A DNA stretch of 64,000 bases from Apostichopus japonicus (Eukaryota > Echinodermata > Holothuroidea > Aspidochirotida > Stichopodidae), in the NCBI RefSeq assembly GCF_037975245.1, contig NC_092565.1, forward strand, positions 3,905,499 through 3,969,498, in the 5' to 3' direction. The notes below the pieces were generated by a model. The model did no database searches. It was not told where the DNA came from and was given only the letters and a program-made list of their open reading frames with translations. The position numbers and the translations under genes are program-made. Every line of letters begins with the position of its first letter. The stretch's first letter is position 1. Positions 23,447 to 34,696 of the stretch are shown here, piece by piece.

Positions 23447-23632
23447 ATGACACATCTCCTTTGCAGTAGAGAGAACCCAGCGTAATGTACCCTTCCTCGG
23501 AACTGTCCCCGGTGTCGCCAAAGTTGATCTTCGTAACCGGCAGATCGTCCTTGTAGGTCAAATAGCCATCGTCTGTCCTCCAAGTCTGGTCATTATTACT
23601 ACACTGGCAGATTTTCCCGTTCACACAATTTC
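23447..23632 (-). CDS. Lectin gene exon 15: end of CASPR-type fibrinogen domain
   Basis: The acceptor is TCTCATAG before GAAATTGT and the donor is GTAAGT. Residues include NCVNGKICQCSNNDQTWRTD, then LPVTKINFGDTGDSSEEGY and ITLGSLYCKGD. The CNCDxxxxxWRxDxG...LPV...GDT pattern is that of the fibrinogen-like domain of contactin-associated proteins (neurexin IV/CASPR). It enters in phase 1 (G+GA gives Gly). Confidence 0.9.
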
Positions 23633-23815
23633 CTATGAGAATTGACAAAGAAAACGAAGCATTCCTTGGTCAGCTTAGGTGGCCGAGATTTTAAGCGTGA
23701 AAATTTTAGACCACGTAACTAGGTCGGGTCAGCCGGTCAAACTTACACATTACACAGCAGTCATGCAGGTACTAGTAGATTTTCTCCAGCTGTTTTGAAA
23801 AATTAGAAACTACTA

Positions 23816-24142
23816 ATTTGGCGGAGCTAGGGGTATTGGTCAGGGGGGGGGCGAGAATGGTCTGTAAGGAAGCTTTCGACACTATCTAAGCGGAGCGCCA
23901 CCACAGCTTGGCACAGAGCGTACAGAAATTTTTTGAGTAAAGATACTCCCTAGATCGCTGGAAATGACCCTCTCCGGGCCTTGCTAATAATGATAATAAG
24001 ATAATGTGACAAATGTCAATAGGTAGATGAGAGCACAATAAAAAAGTCAATAATCGCGAATAAGTAAAAATTGGTAAAAAGCTGAAAAGGGCGCCAGCAG
24101 TCCATTTGAGTCCGTCAGGACTGTATGGACGCTCCGCCACTG
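23816..24142. mobile_element. hAT-like MITE (family 1), reverse orientation
   Basis: It runs from TTTGGCGGAGCTAGGGG to GACGCTCCGCCACTG, the reverse of the copies at 3661 and 32787. The left terminus has mutated (ATTTG for CAGTG) and no clear target-site duplication remains. It lies 40 bp from the donor of exon 14. Confidence 0.8.
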
Positions 24143-24183
24143 CTAAAAGAGCGGAATTTCAAATGCTCCGTCTGTTGACTCAC

Positions 24184-24307
24184 CTTGTGCGCCACACTGG
24201 CAGTAGTCGGTCCCCTGCGTTGCCCCACCCCAGTACGATATCTTGGCACCGTCTCTGTCGTACCAGGCAGTGTAGTCGGCGTCCATTGTGCTACCCTTAC
24301 ATTCCCA
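24184..24307 (-). CDS. Lectin gene exon 14: CASPR-type fibrinogen domain, third part
   Basis: The acceptor is CATTTCTAG before TGGGAATG and the donor is GTGAGT. Residues WECKGSTMDADYTAWYDRDG and ISYWGGATQGTDYCQCG contain the YWGG and C-x-C-G block typical of the CASPR fibrinogen-like domain. It enters in phase 0 and leaves in phase 1. Confidence 0.9.
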
Positions 24308-25130
24308 CTAGAAATGACGAGACAAGGTTTCATGATTATAAACGTCTCCAGAAAACCCTACTAGTTCCGATTGTATGTGCTTTGATCTTCACATTGTACA
24401 AACTTCAAGTGATGCTAGATATGGATCATGTTTCATTTTTTTCTGTTTTGTTTGTTAATAGGTCGAGGGGTTTTTGTGATGCCAACCGATCATGGTGACT
24501 GTTACGGGTTACGCAGAGCAATGAAAAACCCGGCACAGATGGCATGACTGTCTGACAACCAATAAGACACACAGAGGAAATGGCAAGGGAGGATTTGACA
24601 TTAATTTTTCTTGTTTTCAGTAAGTGATTTGATTTACATGCATGTCTTTGTATTTGACCCTCCACAATTAAATGTAAAGAATATCTATGGCGTTTAAATG
24701 ACTTTGCTCCCATTCTGGGATAATTTTAGAAGAAATTTCACTGAAAAGTATCAGCTAGTAGATTTTGCTTACATATCATTTCCTCTAATTGAATTGCTGA
24801 ATAATATTGATACATTGTACAGTAATTCATTATGTGGCCACATCCCTACTCCTGAACTGTGAAAAAAATCATAATAATAATTATAATTATAATGATCATA
24901 ATTATTTTTTGAAATTTCTCACTCGATTAAACTAGGGTTCATCTGTGCTTGCACGGAATAAAATGTTACCATCTGATTGTTGCAACCCACAACACTTGTA
25001 GCTCAAAATAGCTGCTCAACTTCTTACATATTGCATGGAAAGGCTGACATAGCAGAGACAAAATTATTGACAGGTAAACATCATGTTTATTGTTAGCACA
25101 AATATTGCAAAAATGCATAAAAAACACTGA

Positions 25131-25167
25131 TATATATATATATGTTTATACATATATATATATATAA
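25131..25167. repeat. TA microsatellite
   Basis: Two TATATATA runs separated by a short spacer, in the intron between exons 13 and 14. Confidence 0.9.
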
Positions 25168-25921
25168 AAACATAAAAAACCAAACTCGATATTTGTCATT
25201 TCAAACTAATGTACCTGAAATCAATATAAGGTTATGTGTGTCACTATTTGTGTATTAACCCCCCCCCCCCCCACCCTACTCCCAAATATGTTAGAAGGTC
25301 AGGTATTGATGGTTCACTTTAATTGTCCCCTAAAAGCATCACACCTTAAAACTGAAACAATTTTGTACAGCTCTCATTGGAAACTCTTCAATGTCTGGTT
25401 ATAATCTGATTGGTCAAACGTTCCAGAAAGGACATTGCTCTTGAGAAAGTTTATAGCAATTCTTAGCATGTTGGAGGGTGGGAATGTGTGTCAAGCAAAT
25501 GTACTTTTCTCAAGTGCAGAAATTGTCCCTCTACCCCATGCTACAGTAGTACTGACCATCATAGTCACAACACATGCAAAACACCCTCATTCGCCACTTG
25601 AATTCTTTCCACCGTGACAGAGCAGACCCAGCCAATTGAGTGGTCTTTTCCACAAAAATATGAGGGGGAGGTGAGGGAGTCACAATCCAAAAATAAAGGG
25701 GAGATTATATGGACAAAATATGGTGAATCAATGGCAAACTCCATTTCAGACAAAAACAGTAGTCAAATATTTTAAATCGAATCTTGCAGGAAGGCATAAT
25801 CATGAGAATTTGAGATTACCTTTATTCAAAGCCAGGACAATCCATGCATTAAAACAGGCCTGGGAGATTTGGCAAATACTGCAACAAAGACTCCTTAAGT
25901 TACCCTGGTATATATGTTTAC

Positions 25922-26079
25922 CTTGATGTACTGGTAACATTCATTGCTGATATCTGCTAACACAGCAGCCTGGGTGTAGCTGACGTCCTCGTAACGTACA
26001 CCTAGGGAATAGGAGAGAGGGTCCTCGTATCCCGAAATCCTCGTGCGGATTTCTTGATTGTGTTGTATCCTGGCTATGC
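25922..26079 (-). CDS. Lectin gene exon 13: CASPR-type fibrinogen domain, second part
   Basis: The acceptor is ACATGATAG before GCATAGCC and the donor is ATCAAG before GTAAAC. Residues include SYTQAAVLADISNECYQYIK, the C-x-QYIK block that precedes WEC in CASPR-like fibrinogen domains. It leaves in phase 0 into exon 14. Confidence 0.88.
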
Positions 26080-27043
26080 CTATCATGTTAAAAATGGAAT
26101 TTAATTCTATATTAGTATATATATAAGCACCTGCAATTTTGGAAGAATATGGCAAGAATTTATATTAACTCGAGGTTCACATTTCTTTAATAAATATTAG
26201 ACCAAATGTCAGGCACTGGCAAGATCACATTTGTCGTACACACCCGCTTTCCTTCATTGCACTGCACTCGCATTAAGCACTTCCAAGCTTATAAGTCTAC
26301 GTCAAACAATTAATGGCGATTTTATAACAGCCAATCATTTTCCAATTAAATCCCATTTTTTTGCAAAGTTAATTTTTATCTATCTCATCTCCTGTCAGTA
26401 AAAAAGACAGAGTAAATGCAGCTTTCTGCAGAATACGATGTGCATCAGTGAGCTTGACTCTCTCTACCAGATGAGCAATATATCCAATGTCTTTTCTCTG
26501 ATTCCAGAGAAAAATAAAATGATATAAAACAGACTGTAATTCAGAGTGTGTCCTACTACTTTTTGCATGAAGTTCCACGAAAAACCACAACGAGGTATCC
26601 AATGAAGGCAACCAAGACAGCAGCAGGTGAGGGCAGGCACGTAACCACCCCCCCCCCCCCAATCCTCTCCAAATTTTCCATTTCTTTTTTCAAAATTTCT
26701 ATCTCAAGAAAAACTAAATTTGTACAAAAACAGAAGAAAAAAAGAATACAAATGTAGGGAAAAAGATGGAAAATATTTCATCATTTGGCATCTAAGCTCC
26801 CCCTCATGAGATAAGTTCAAATATCTCACAGGGGAGGGGGCATCCCCTCCCTTCAGACCCCTCCCCCAGGACGGTGATCCTCCTGCATTGATATGCCACC
26901 CCCCTCTTCCCAAATCGGTTTCTCTGCATGGCTATGGGCCTGCATGGGTGATGGAGACTTTATCAGCCCTTCTCTTTTTTACCAATCAGTGTTTTGCACA
27001 GCTGTATTACCATTTCAATGTAATGCTCTCTGCATATAAGTAC

Positions 27044-27172
27044 CTGTACTCCCATCAGATGACATATCACAATAGACTCTGAATGGATCCTGGCCGTTAT
27101 TCCTTCCGTCAGGGTCCACCGTGTAGTACGCACTGCTCGAGTAACCCTTCCTCTTCCATTCTGCACACGACG
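27044..27172 (-). CDS. Lectin gene exon 12: start of CASPR-type fibrinogen domain
   Basis: The acceptor is TCTGACAG before CGTCGTGT and the donor is GTACTT. Residues SCAEWKRKGYSSSAYYTVDP, then DPFRVYCDMSSDGST are the SC-x-GxxxSGxYxIDPDG...PFxVYCDM opening of fibrinogen-related domains. It enters in phase 1 (G+CG gives Ala). Confidence 0.92.
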
Positions 27173-27798
27173 CTGTCAGAATTAAAGAGGAAAATCACCA
27201 TGAAATCTCATGGGCAGTATCTTGTGTCAAAGGTCAGAGCTGCTTTACATACCGAGTTAACGTATATATCAAGTTGCTAATTTCCGGCATTTTTATCCAC
27301 ATACCTTCCGACTGTTATTCAAAAACAAGTCACTGCAATTTATCAAACTAAACCACATGCTGCTCTTACTCTTTGGTTCTCAAAATTTCAAGATGAAAGA
27401 GACAGATTTCTTTTCGTGTAATATCTACATATGTGCATCTCGTACACGATCCATGCGAAGAAATGCCTAAACTGGTGAGGCATCTGCCGTTACATGGTGT
27501 GGATTGAGGCCTCCTTAAAAATGTGATAAAATAAAAAATGACAACCCAGATGGAATAAAGAAGAGCTTGAGGTACTGGGGTATAAATGCTCACAAGTAAC
27601 GTGGCTAGAGATTAATCGTGTTTACTTAAGAGAAGGCTTTGCTCCAAAATGTGTCACATGATGCAGTGCATGGTTTAAGTTTACAGTCATCCATCACACA
27701 ATTCCTATGACTCTAACTATTTGATCTTACTCTGGTGGTATATTCCAGAACTTTAAAAGTTCATCAAGAGGAAGATGTTTCTTCAATACCCAATTTAC

Positions 27799-27909
27799 CT
27801 GTGACAAGAGGATATTTGCAAATAAAGTAATAAGTAGTATCACAGTCTGCATCATTCCAAGATCCGTCTTCGCTCCATCTCATCGCCGCACAATTCTCTC
27901 TGTCGTTGC
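27799..27909 (-). CDS. Lectin gene exon 11: end of CTLD2
   Basis: The acceptor is CCTCCAG before GCAACGAC and the donor is GTAAAT. Residues NDRENCAAMRWSEDG, SWNDADCDTTYYFICKYPL carry the WND calcium-site motif and the final C-type lectin cysteines. Together with EPN in exon 10 this is the only lectin domain in the gene with both motifs intact. Confidence 0.92.
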
Positions 27910-28164
27910 CTGGAGGATGGGGAGGGAAGAAAGAGAGACGATTAACGTGCACGTGCGGTAACGAAAGCAGAGTTGAAAGACTCCAGAACCGTTCGATTCG
28001 TTGACATAGTCTCGGTTAAAACCTTCAAGAAATAAAGACTTGCTTACAAACTAGTGTTGAGATTAACTGCTTACCAGTTGCAGGTTGGGGAATGGAAGAA
28101 AATGCCTGCACGAATTTCGCCACTATCTGGTTGAGTATCTGCCCGGTTTCTCATTTATACTCAC

Positions 28165-28289
28165 TATTATTTGGTTCATTTGAATTCCAGTTAGTATAGC
28201 TGTTGGTAGATCCGTCTGACCACTCCCAAGAGTCTTCTGAATTCAGATCATTCAATCCGATCCAGTAGTTGTTCTCCGTGTGAGTTCGT
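28165..28289 (-). CDS. Lectin gene exon 10: middle of CTLD2
   Basis: The acceptor is TATACTAG before ACGAACTC and the donor is GTGAGT. Residues THTENNYWIGLNDLNSEDSW and TNWNSNEPNN include the WIGL core and the EPN motif that, in classical C-type lectins, goes with mannose-type calcium-dependent binding. It enters in phase 2 (AG+A gives Arg). Confidence 0.92.
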
Positions 28290-29043
28290 CTAGTATACAA
28301 GAAAAAAAATCAGAACCGCGGCATGAAACGTTTCCCGATGAAGGTATAATGACGGTGGTATCGAAGAACTTTGCATGCATATAGACTCCTGATGTGCAAC
28401 CTGGTTAATTCACTTTGGCTTCGGCTTTGAGTACAAAGTTTCAGTATGCTGCCGTGTCGAATGAATCTAACCGTAATAGTAATTTACCGACTTTGCAAAT
28501 CGCAGAATAAAGCCATTGCTGACTTTGCAATCGGCGGTCCCCTTCACAATTTTGCAAGGTCAGTTAGAGTAACACCAAAGTTTCCCCTTTCGGGAAACCA
28601 AGAAGAAAAAACAAAAGACATGGTCCCAAGTCTTTTCTAGTCTTGCATATAAATGATTAAATATGTTACTGAGAATTCTTCTGAAATTGATACCAATACA
28701 GTGTAATATAGGCTTATAAGTCACTGCCCATCTAGAGAAACTTCTGTTAGCTTCACTGGACAGAAGAAAGTTATACCGTCCCTAATACAGAAACGTCAGG
28801 ATCCAAGTTAACAGTCGCTGCAGGCAATGAATAATGCAGAGTTTTAAACTTGATTCCCTCACCAATTTCTTTATCCCAATATCTATAGATAGATGTCACC
28901 AGTGAACATGTCACGTTACCAAACTGTCTGTGGGTCTTCATAACAGTAAAATAACAACAGAGCAAGCTTACTTGTCTTCACATAGTAACTGCATTCTTAC
29001 TTCCCACAAAAACTACACATTACCAATTGGCACAATGTGTTAC

Positions 29044-29233
29044 CTGGACATGGCTAACGTCTGCAGGTTTTCGTTTCCGTCCAGAATGCTCACAAGATCC
29101 GCATCGGTTCTGAGGTTTCTGCAAGCATCCAATGCATCAAACCAACTCTTCTGTTCTAAGACAGCCCTGTAACAGGCGTTGCCCATGTTTGTCCAGCCGC
29201 TGTCACAAATGTCCATGTCGGTGTTTTCCGCCA
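29044..29233 (-). CDS. Lectin gene exon 9: start of CTLD2
   Basis: The acceptor is TCTTTTCAG before TGGCGGAA and the donor is GTAACA. Residues include DICDSGWTNMGNACYRAVLE, then SWFDALDACRNLRTDADLVS, a standard C-type lectin N-terminus. It leaves in phase 2, matched by exon 10. Confidence 0.9.
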
Positions 29234-29241
29234 CTGAAAAG

Positions 29242-29740
29242 AAAATTCCCATAAATTCAACGTTACTGTCTCTGTATTTAAATTTGTAAAATGGTAAATG
29301 CACAACAATGGATTAGACAAAACAATGCCATTATTACTATTTATTTCAATTAATTCAAACATGTGCTAATGAACAAATTGGAAGAGGACTGCTAAAGCAT
29401 TCCATTCATGTCAGTTCTCTGTAATGGCACATTTCTTAAATATTTTCAATTATTGCATATTAAAAATCTGAGTAATTCATCATAATTTCCAATTTCCATA
29501 AATTCAATGTTACTGTCTCATAAAATTCTTTATTTAAATATGTAAAATGGTAAATGCACAACAATGGATTTGACGAAACAACAATGCCATTACAATTAAT
29601 GTCAATTAGTTCAAACCTGTGCTATTGAAAAAATTGGAAGAGGACTGCTAAAGCATTCCATTCATGTAAATCCTCTGTAATGGCACATTCCTTAATATTT
29701 TTTTCAATTAATGCATATTAAATTCTAAGTAATTCATGGT
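29242..29740. repeat. 246-bp tandem duplication beside the exon 9 acceptor
   Basis: Two copies of an AT-rich unit: ATAAATTCAACGTTACTGTC near 29251 and ATAAATTCAATGTTACTGTC near 29497, each followed by AAATGGTAAATGCACAACAA. The first copy begins inside the pyrimidine tract of the exon 9 acceptor but does not include its AG. Confidence 0.8.
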
Positions 29741-29974
29741 AATTTTCAATGATTAGAAGAAACCTTAATTATTTTTTCTTTAAACAATCCCTTTGGTTGT
29801 GAATGCATGGTGACTGCTTAGTAGCTTATTGGCAACAATAGGTATTCTATATTACTTTGATCTTTAAGCACCAGAAAGTTTGATCATTGCAAACAATATT
29901 GGGAATAAAGGAAAATGTTTGGAAAATATTGAGCTAAACCCCATTTAAAACGGTAATAAATAAAATAGACTAAC

Positions 29975-30022
29975 CATCATATTTGTACAAAATTGCAAAT
30001 ATGTCAGGGTATGTCCAACTAC
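29975..30022 (-). CDS. Lectin gene exon 8: end of unrecognised module
   Basis: A 48-bp exon between TTCACAG and a GTTAGT donor, phase 1 on both sides. Residues SWTYPDIFAILYKYD close the module begun in exons 5-7. The exon is short, so support comes from the phase match and the DIFAI-like hydrophobic ending. Confidence 0.7.
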
Positions 30023-30363
30023 CTGTGAAAGAAAGAAAACAAAACAGTTTAAAGGATGTCTAGTAATTAATAAAATAAAAAATTATACAAATTTTAGAAC
30101 TGAAGTACAGCATGTAAAGAGGATTCTTTTCTTCTTTCTTTCTTTCTTTAATTTTTTTTTCTTTAAGTGAATGATGCAATTCACATCGCATACTCTCTCA
30201 CCTCATATAACCTATGCATTACCATATTTACCTCACTCTAGTATCTGGCAATTCTTTGTGTGCGTGCACGGCCATCTCCCTTCCGTATATAATTGCCATG
30301 CTCTAGGTACAGCATCGCTCTTCTATCGCTCTTGATAACTTCACCAATCCTTCTCATCTTACA

Positions 30364-30506
30364 CATAAGCGTAGGAGCCTAATTTGATTTGGGGGGGCTT
30401 TCTTCTTTCAGTAGGTGCCCGAAAAATTCTCAGCATATGGCCGAACTTTCACAAAAAATTTGGGTTGGGGGGGCTCCAGCCCCCCCCCCAGCCTCCTACG
30501 CCTATG
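30364..30506. mobile_element. Small hAT-like MITE (family 2), 143 bp
   Basis: Inverted ends: CATAAGCGTAGGAG and CTCCTACGCCTATG, with one mismatch. A perfect 8-bp target-site duplication, ATCTTACA, flanks it (30356-30363 and 30507-30514). The interior is G- and C-tract rich and non-coding. Confidence 0.85.
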
Positions 30507-30689
30507 ATCTTACATCTTTTTATCTCTTTGGATGCACCATTTGTGCATCTGTTTCAACGTTTCTCACTTTGAACTGTTTAGATAAGTATACGATTCTTCT
30601 TTCGAGAGTTTCGTTCGTTTTTAGCTGCCTCTTGAACACTGTTCGCGGAACGAGGCTACGCCCGTACACTAGCATGGGACTATCCTAAT

Positions 30690-31690
30690 TTCTCCTTCCT
30701 AACGCTGATTGCGAACGTTATGTTCGTTTTGTCGACGTAAGGACCAAACTGGACTATTACGTTTCATTTTGGGGAAGTTTTCATTATGGATAAATGCGGA
30801 TCGTGCAAGCAGTTTCGACAATTTTAAACTATGGGATAAGCATAATCTGTGCCCAAAGGGCCGTCCGTGTGGGCCAAAGCAGACATGCTCGATTTGCCAG
30901 GACTGGCCCCAGCAAGGCTGGGATATGGTCAGTGCCTGGCTGACGGACAAAGCTGCCAAAAAGAAAAGAAAGTCCGGCTCCACTAATTCAGGGAAAAAGA
31001 AGCCGCCACCAGCTGAGACCCCAGGCTGCCATCCGAGATCCCAGAGGAGCCAGGCACGTCTGGTCCGCTTGAGGAAGCCGTAAGCCCTCACGGACAGGCG
31101 GAGCCACAGATGAAGCCGTGACAGTCGGCAAGCTTCCAAGGCTCACAGCCGCGGTAGAAGCCTGGGACAGACACCGGCCGTCCCACCGCCGGTAGAGATC
31201 CAGCTCTTTGCCCTTGTAGAGATCCAGCGCAGTAGGAGACATTCCCTAGATTCGGGTCAGGTTCTCCTATCACAGGTCAAGGATCTTCTGGGGCAGTTGC
31301 TGCAGAAGCTGGGACAGGCTGTATCGGAGCAACATCTTGCACCTTCCACGTCACTCCCACCGGCACCGGTAGCAGGTGACCCGATGCCAGACTATATTCA
31401 GAGGGCAGGAGAACCCATGGGAATATAACTTGTTCAGAGCCAAGTGAGTGCCCGCCTTCTCAGCAGAGACTCAGAGGACCCTCTACAGGGCATTGAGATC
31501 TCTGTGGAAGCCTTCGAGAAGTCAACAGAGGTTTTACGCCGGGTCTTCGGTTTCGAACACGAGGGGGATGCAAGTGGCCAGAAGGGGCCCGGGCGGTCTG
31601 ACATCAAAACTCACACTGAACACAGCGACCCACAAACCCTGAGCCTCCATACCAGTGGATGTCGAATTTCGGGAACGTTTTGAAGCGGTG
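30690..31690 (+). pseudogene. Degenerate gag-like ORF of a retrotransposon
   Basis: A plus-strand open frame at 30709-31083 has a Cys-rich block (HNLCPKGRPCGPKQTCSICQ) followed by WDMVSAWL and a Lys-rich stretch (AAKKKRKSGS). After a stop, further frames near 31190-31430 and 31440-31680 give Gln-rich and acidic segments. The GC content is higher than in the neighbourhood. This resembles Gag-like proteins of LTR/DIRS retrotransposons in invertebrates; that is a resemblance, not a confirmed match. It is antisense to the lectin gene, in the intron between exons 7 and 8. Confidence 0.45.
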
Positions 31691-32786
31691 GCACTCAATG
31701 TTGTACCGCTTTCCATCGAACATCTCACCGCACCTTCCAGTAAAATCATAAACAGTAAAAATTGACTAGAAATTATCCCATTAATTTTGAAAGAGCTCTT
31801 TTCAAAATTTTGTTTGATCTTTTGATAGGAAAATCTCTTTAGATCCCTGCCTAATTTCATCATTTCCGGTGACATTTCGGTGGAATTAAAGTAATAAATA
31901 CATCGTCCTTTCCGGTACGTTATCTTTCCCTATGATGGTTTAGTATGAAAGTAGCAAATTTAACAACAAATGCAACTTTTGAGTTTCAACACGCTGAATT
32001 GCAATAGCCCAAATATAAGGAAACTAGTCTTGGGTGCTATGACCATGACATAAAGGGTGTGAATTGTTAATTATTCGCATAATTACATTGTGGGTTGAAT
32101 TCAGAGTGAACTGAAAGATCGATTGCACATGTCTCTTCACATCTGTACAGGTGACTCACGAATATTGTCGATCCATACCATGCCATATCCTGGCATCCAA
32201 AAGTTGAATAAGGTCAAATGTAAATATTGTATAAGTATGCCAAAGTTTATTTCATCATTGTTCCCCTGGTTGGATATTGTGCCCTCATCAAGCTATAGAG
32301 CAACCATAAACACATAATTCTTCATGCATGCACCACCCCATCACCCTTTCCCCCTGCATGCCCCTTGACTTTAATCCTCCATATAATATTTAACCTTGTA
32401 ATTCCATGGGGTAATGCTAATTATCAATATATTTGGCAAGATTTTTGAAATGATGCAATTCCATACGTTGTTACCATTTCAGTCTGTATTCCCGTAAATC
32501 TACAGCGAGGCTTGTCGTATTTTAATTCTGAAGGTGCTTTTGAACTAGGAAAGAGTGATGACAGTTACACTATGCTGTCAAATATATACTGTTCAACAGC
32601 ACATGGGCAGTTGTGTGTTGAAACTGTTGAACACCTGATTGTGATATTATCTGATTATATCCAGGAAAATATCAGTTAAATGACCATGAGTGATTAAAGC
32701 CATGCACCTTTATTTTGAAATGCCATTTTGCAATCTGCAAGTGTGACATGAATGCCAAACAATGGTCGTCTACCCCAACCACCCAC

Positions 32787-33171
32787 CAGTGGCGGAGCGT
32801 CCATACAGTCAGGGGGGGGGGGTGAATGCCCCCCCTGACAGACTCAAGTGGACTGCTGGCGCCTTTTTCAGCTTTACCACTTTTTACTTATTCGCGATTA
32901 TTGAATTTTTTATTGCGCTTTCATCTTCATATTGACATTTGCCACATTTTGTTGGTATAAATTGGCGATGACACCTATTTATTCTTCGTTTATCTGCAAT
33001 ATTAGCCAGGCCCCTAAAGGGTCATTTCCGGCGATCTAGGGTGTATCTTTACTCAAAAAATTTCTGTACGCTACGCGCCAACCTGTGGTGGCGCTCTGCT
33101 TAGATAGTGTCGAAAGCGCCCCTACAGACCTTTCTCGCCCCTCCTGATCAATACCCCAAGCTCCGCCACTG
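32787..33171. mobile_element. hAT-like MITE (family 1), type copy
   Basis: The termini CAGTGGCGGAGC and GCTCCGCCACTG are perfectly inverted and are flanked by a perfect 8-bp duplication, CCACCCAC (32779-32786 and 33172-33179). At 385 bp with no coding capacity it is a MITE. The 8-bp duplication supports the hAT superfamily. Confidence 0.92.
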
Positions 33172-33225
33172 CCACCCACATTATGTAACAGCCGATATCA
33201 TGGTGGGAGAGTCTTTTATAATTTT

Positions 33226-33356
33226 TTATAGTTATAATTTATAATTTATTTACATAATTTTTTTATAATTTATTAAATTAAATTATTTTATAAACTTATT
33301 TATATGACTTATAATTTATATTTATAGTTATAATTTTTTTTTATAGTTTTCTTATA
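33226..33356. repeat. AT-rich low-complexity tract
   Basis: TTTATAATTTATAATTT-like sequence in the intron immediately downstream of the exon 7 donor. Confidence 0.85.
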
Positions 33357-33361
33357 ATTAC

Positions 33362-33540
33362 CCGAATTCCAAGTTTGGTACGTAGATGCAGTAGACGCTA
33401 TGAAATAAGGTCTGGTCCACCAAGTATCCCAGTTGCAACCGGCGTTGTTCCCGTAGTCCACTACAGCAAACCATCCGCTGTCCACCGAACAACCTCCATA
33501 CGCCCGACTCACAAAGAAGTGACGGCTGATGCTATAATGA
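33362..33540 (-). CDS. Lectin gene exon 7: unrecognised module, third part
   Basis: The acceptor is GCTCACAG before TCATTATAGC and the donor is GTAATT. Residues ISRHFFVSRAYGGCSVDSGW, then FAVVDYGNNAGCNWDTWW and YQTWNSG continue the module of exons 5-8. The phase is 2 in (GG+T gives Gly) and 1 out. Confidence 0.85.
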
Positions 33541-33739
33541 CTGTGAGCAAAACGATGGGAATGAACAAAAGAGATCATTAAAGAATGAACTGTACCTACC
33601 AGCTATGAAAGAGTTTAATCCAGTGGGGTACATAGGCTGTAACATCATTCCTCTGATACATCCCATCCCAGCCAGAATAAAATAGTCCACATTTTATAGA
33701 GTAGAAAGGCTAAATAATAATTTCTCTAGTACAAAATGA

Positions 33740-34563
33740 TCCAGTTGTGGAGAAAGTAGTTCATACTCATAGCATACGGTAGATACAGTGATGAAGAATT
33801 TCTCTTGTGTCAACCTACCCAGCAATGGAGAAATAGTTCATACTCATATCATAGATACAGTGTTAAAGAATTTCTCTTGTGTCAACCTACCCAGCTATGG
33901 AGAAATAGTTCATACTCATATCATAGATACAGTGTTAAAGAATTTCTCTTGTGTCAACCTACCCAGCTATGGAGAAATAGTTCATACTCATATCATAGAT
34001 ACAGTGTTAAAGAATTTCTCTTGTGTCAACCTACCCAGCTATGGAGAAATAGTTCATACTCATATCATAGATACAGTGTTAAAGAATTTCTCTTGTGTCA
34101 ACCTACCCAGCAATGGAGAAATAGTTCATACTCATATCATAGATACAGTGTTAAAGAATTTCTCTTGTGTCAACCTACCCAGCAATGGAGAAATAGTTCA
34201 TACTCATATCATAGATACAGTGTTAAAGAATTTCTCTTGTGTCAACCTACCCAGCTATGGAGAAATAGTTCATACTCATATCATAGATACAGTGTTAAAG
34301 AATTTCTCTTGTGTCAACCTACCCAGCTATGGAGAAATAGTTCATACTCATATCATAGATACAGTGTTAAAGAATTTCTCTTGTGTCAACCTACCCAGCT
34401 ATGGAGAAATAGTTCATACTCATATCATAGATACAGTGTTAAAGAATTTCTCTTGTGTCAACCTACCCAGCAATGGAGAAATAGTTCATACTCATATCAT
34501 AGATACAGTGTTAAAGAATTTCTCTTGTGTCAACCTACCCAGCTATGGAGAAATAGTTCATAC
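33740..34563. repeat. 72-bp minisatellite copying the exon 6 splice donor
   Basis: Eleven 72-bp units carry ACCTACCCAGC (33811 to 34540, exact 72-bp spacing), with a decayed unit before them. On the minus strand each reads CATAGCTGG or CATTGCTGG, then GTAGGTTGACACAAG. The eleventh is the authentic exon 6 end and donor; the other ten are intronic copies. The A/T variant order (A T T T A, A T T T A, T) shows a five-unit block duplicated as a whole. The plus-strand 283-codon frame is a by-product of the 72-bp period. Confidence 0.95.
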
Positions 34564-34696
34564 TGGTAGTGTAGATATCCGTGTATGGTGCATAGATCAA
34601 TTGGCTGGAAGAAAAAAACCCAGTCCTTGTTGTTCCTGATGAGTCAAATGTCAAACTTTTCATTTCGTATCCACCATGAAAGAAACCAACTTTCAC
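34539..34696 (-). CDS. Lectin gene exon 6: unrecognised module, second part
   Basis: The acceptor is TTTCAAAG before GTGAAAGT and the donor is GTAGGT. Residues VKVGFFHGGYEMKSLTFDSS and YTTSMNYFSIAG. It enters in phase 0 and leaves in phase 2. Its last 25 bases and its donor form part of the 72-bp array that fills the following intron. Use of any copied donor downstream would extend translation only to an immediate TAG after SIAG. Confidence 0.85.

Noticed and set aside
33788-34639. 283-codon plus-strand frame of 24-residue repeats
   Set aside because: It is a by-product of the 72-bp satellite, antisense to exon 6 and its intron.
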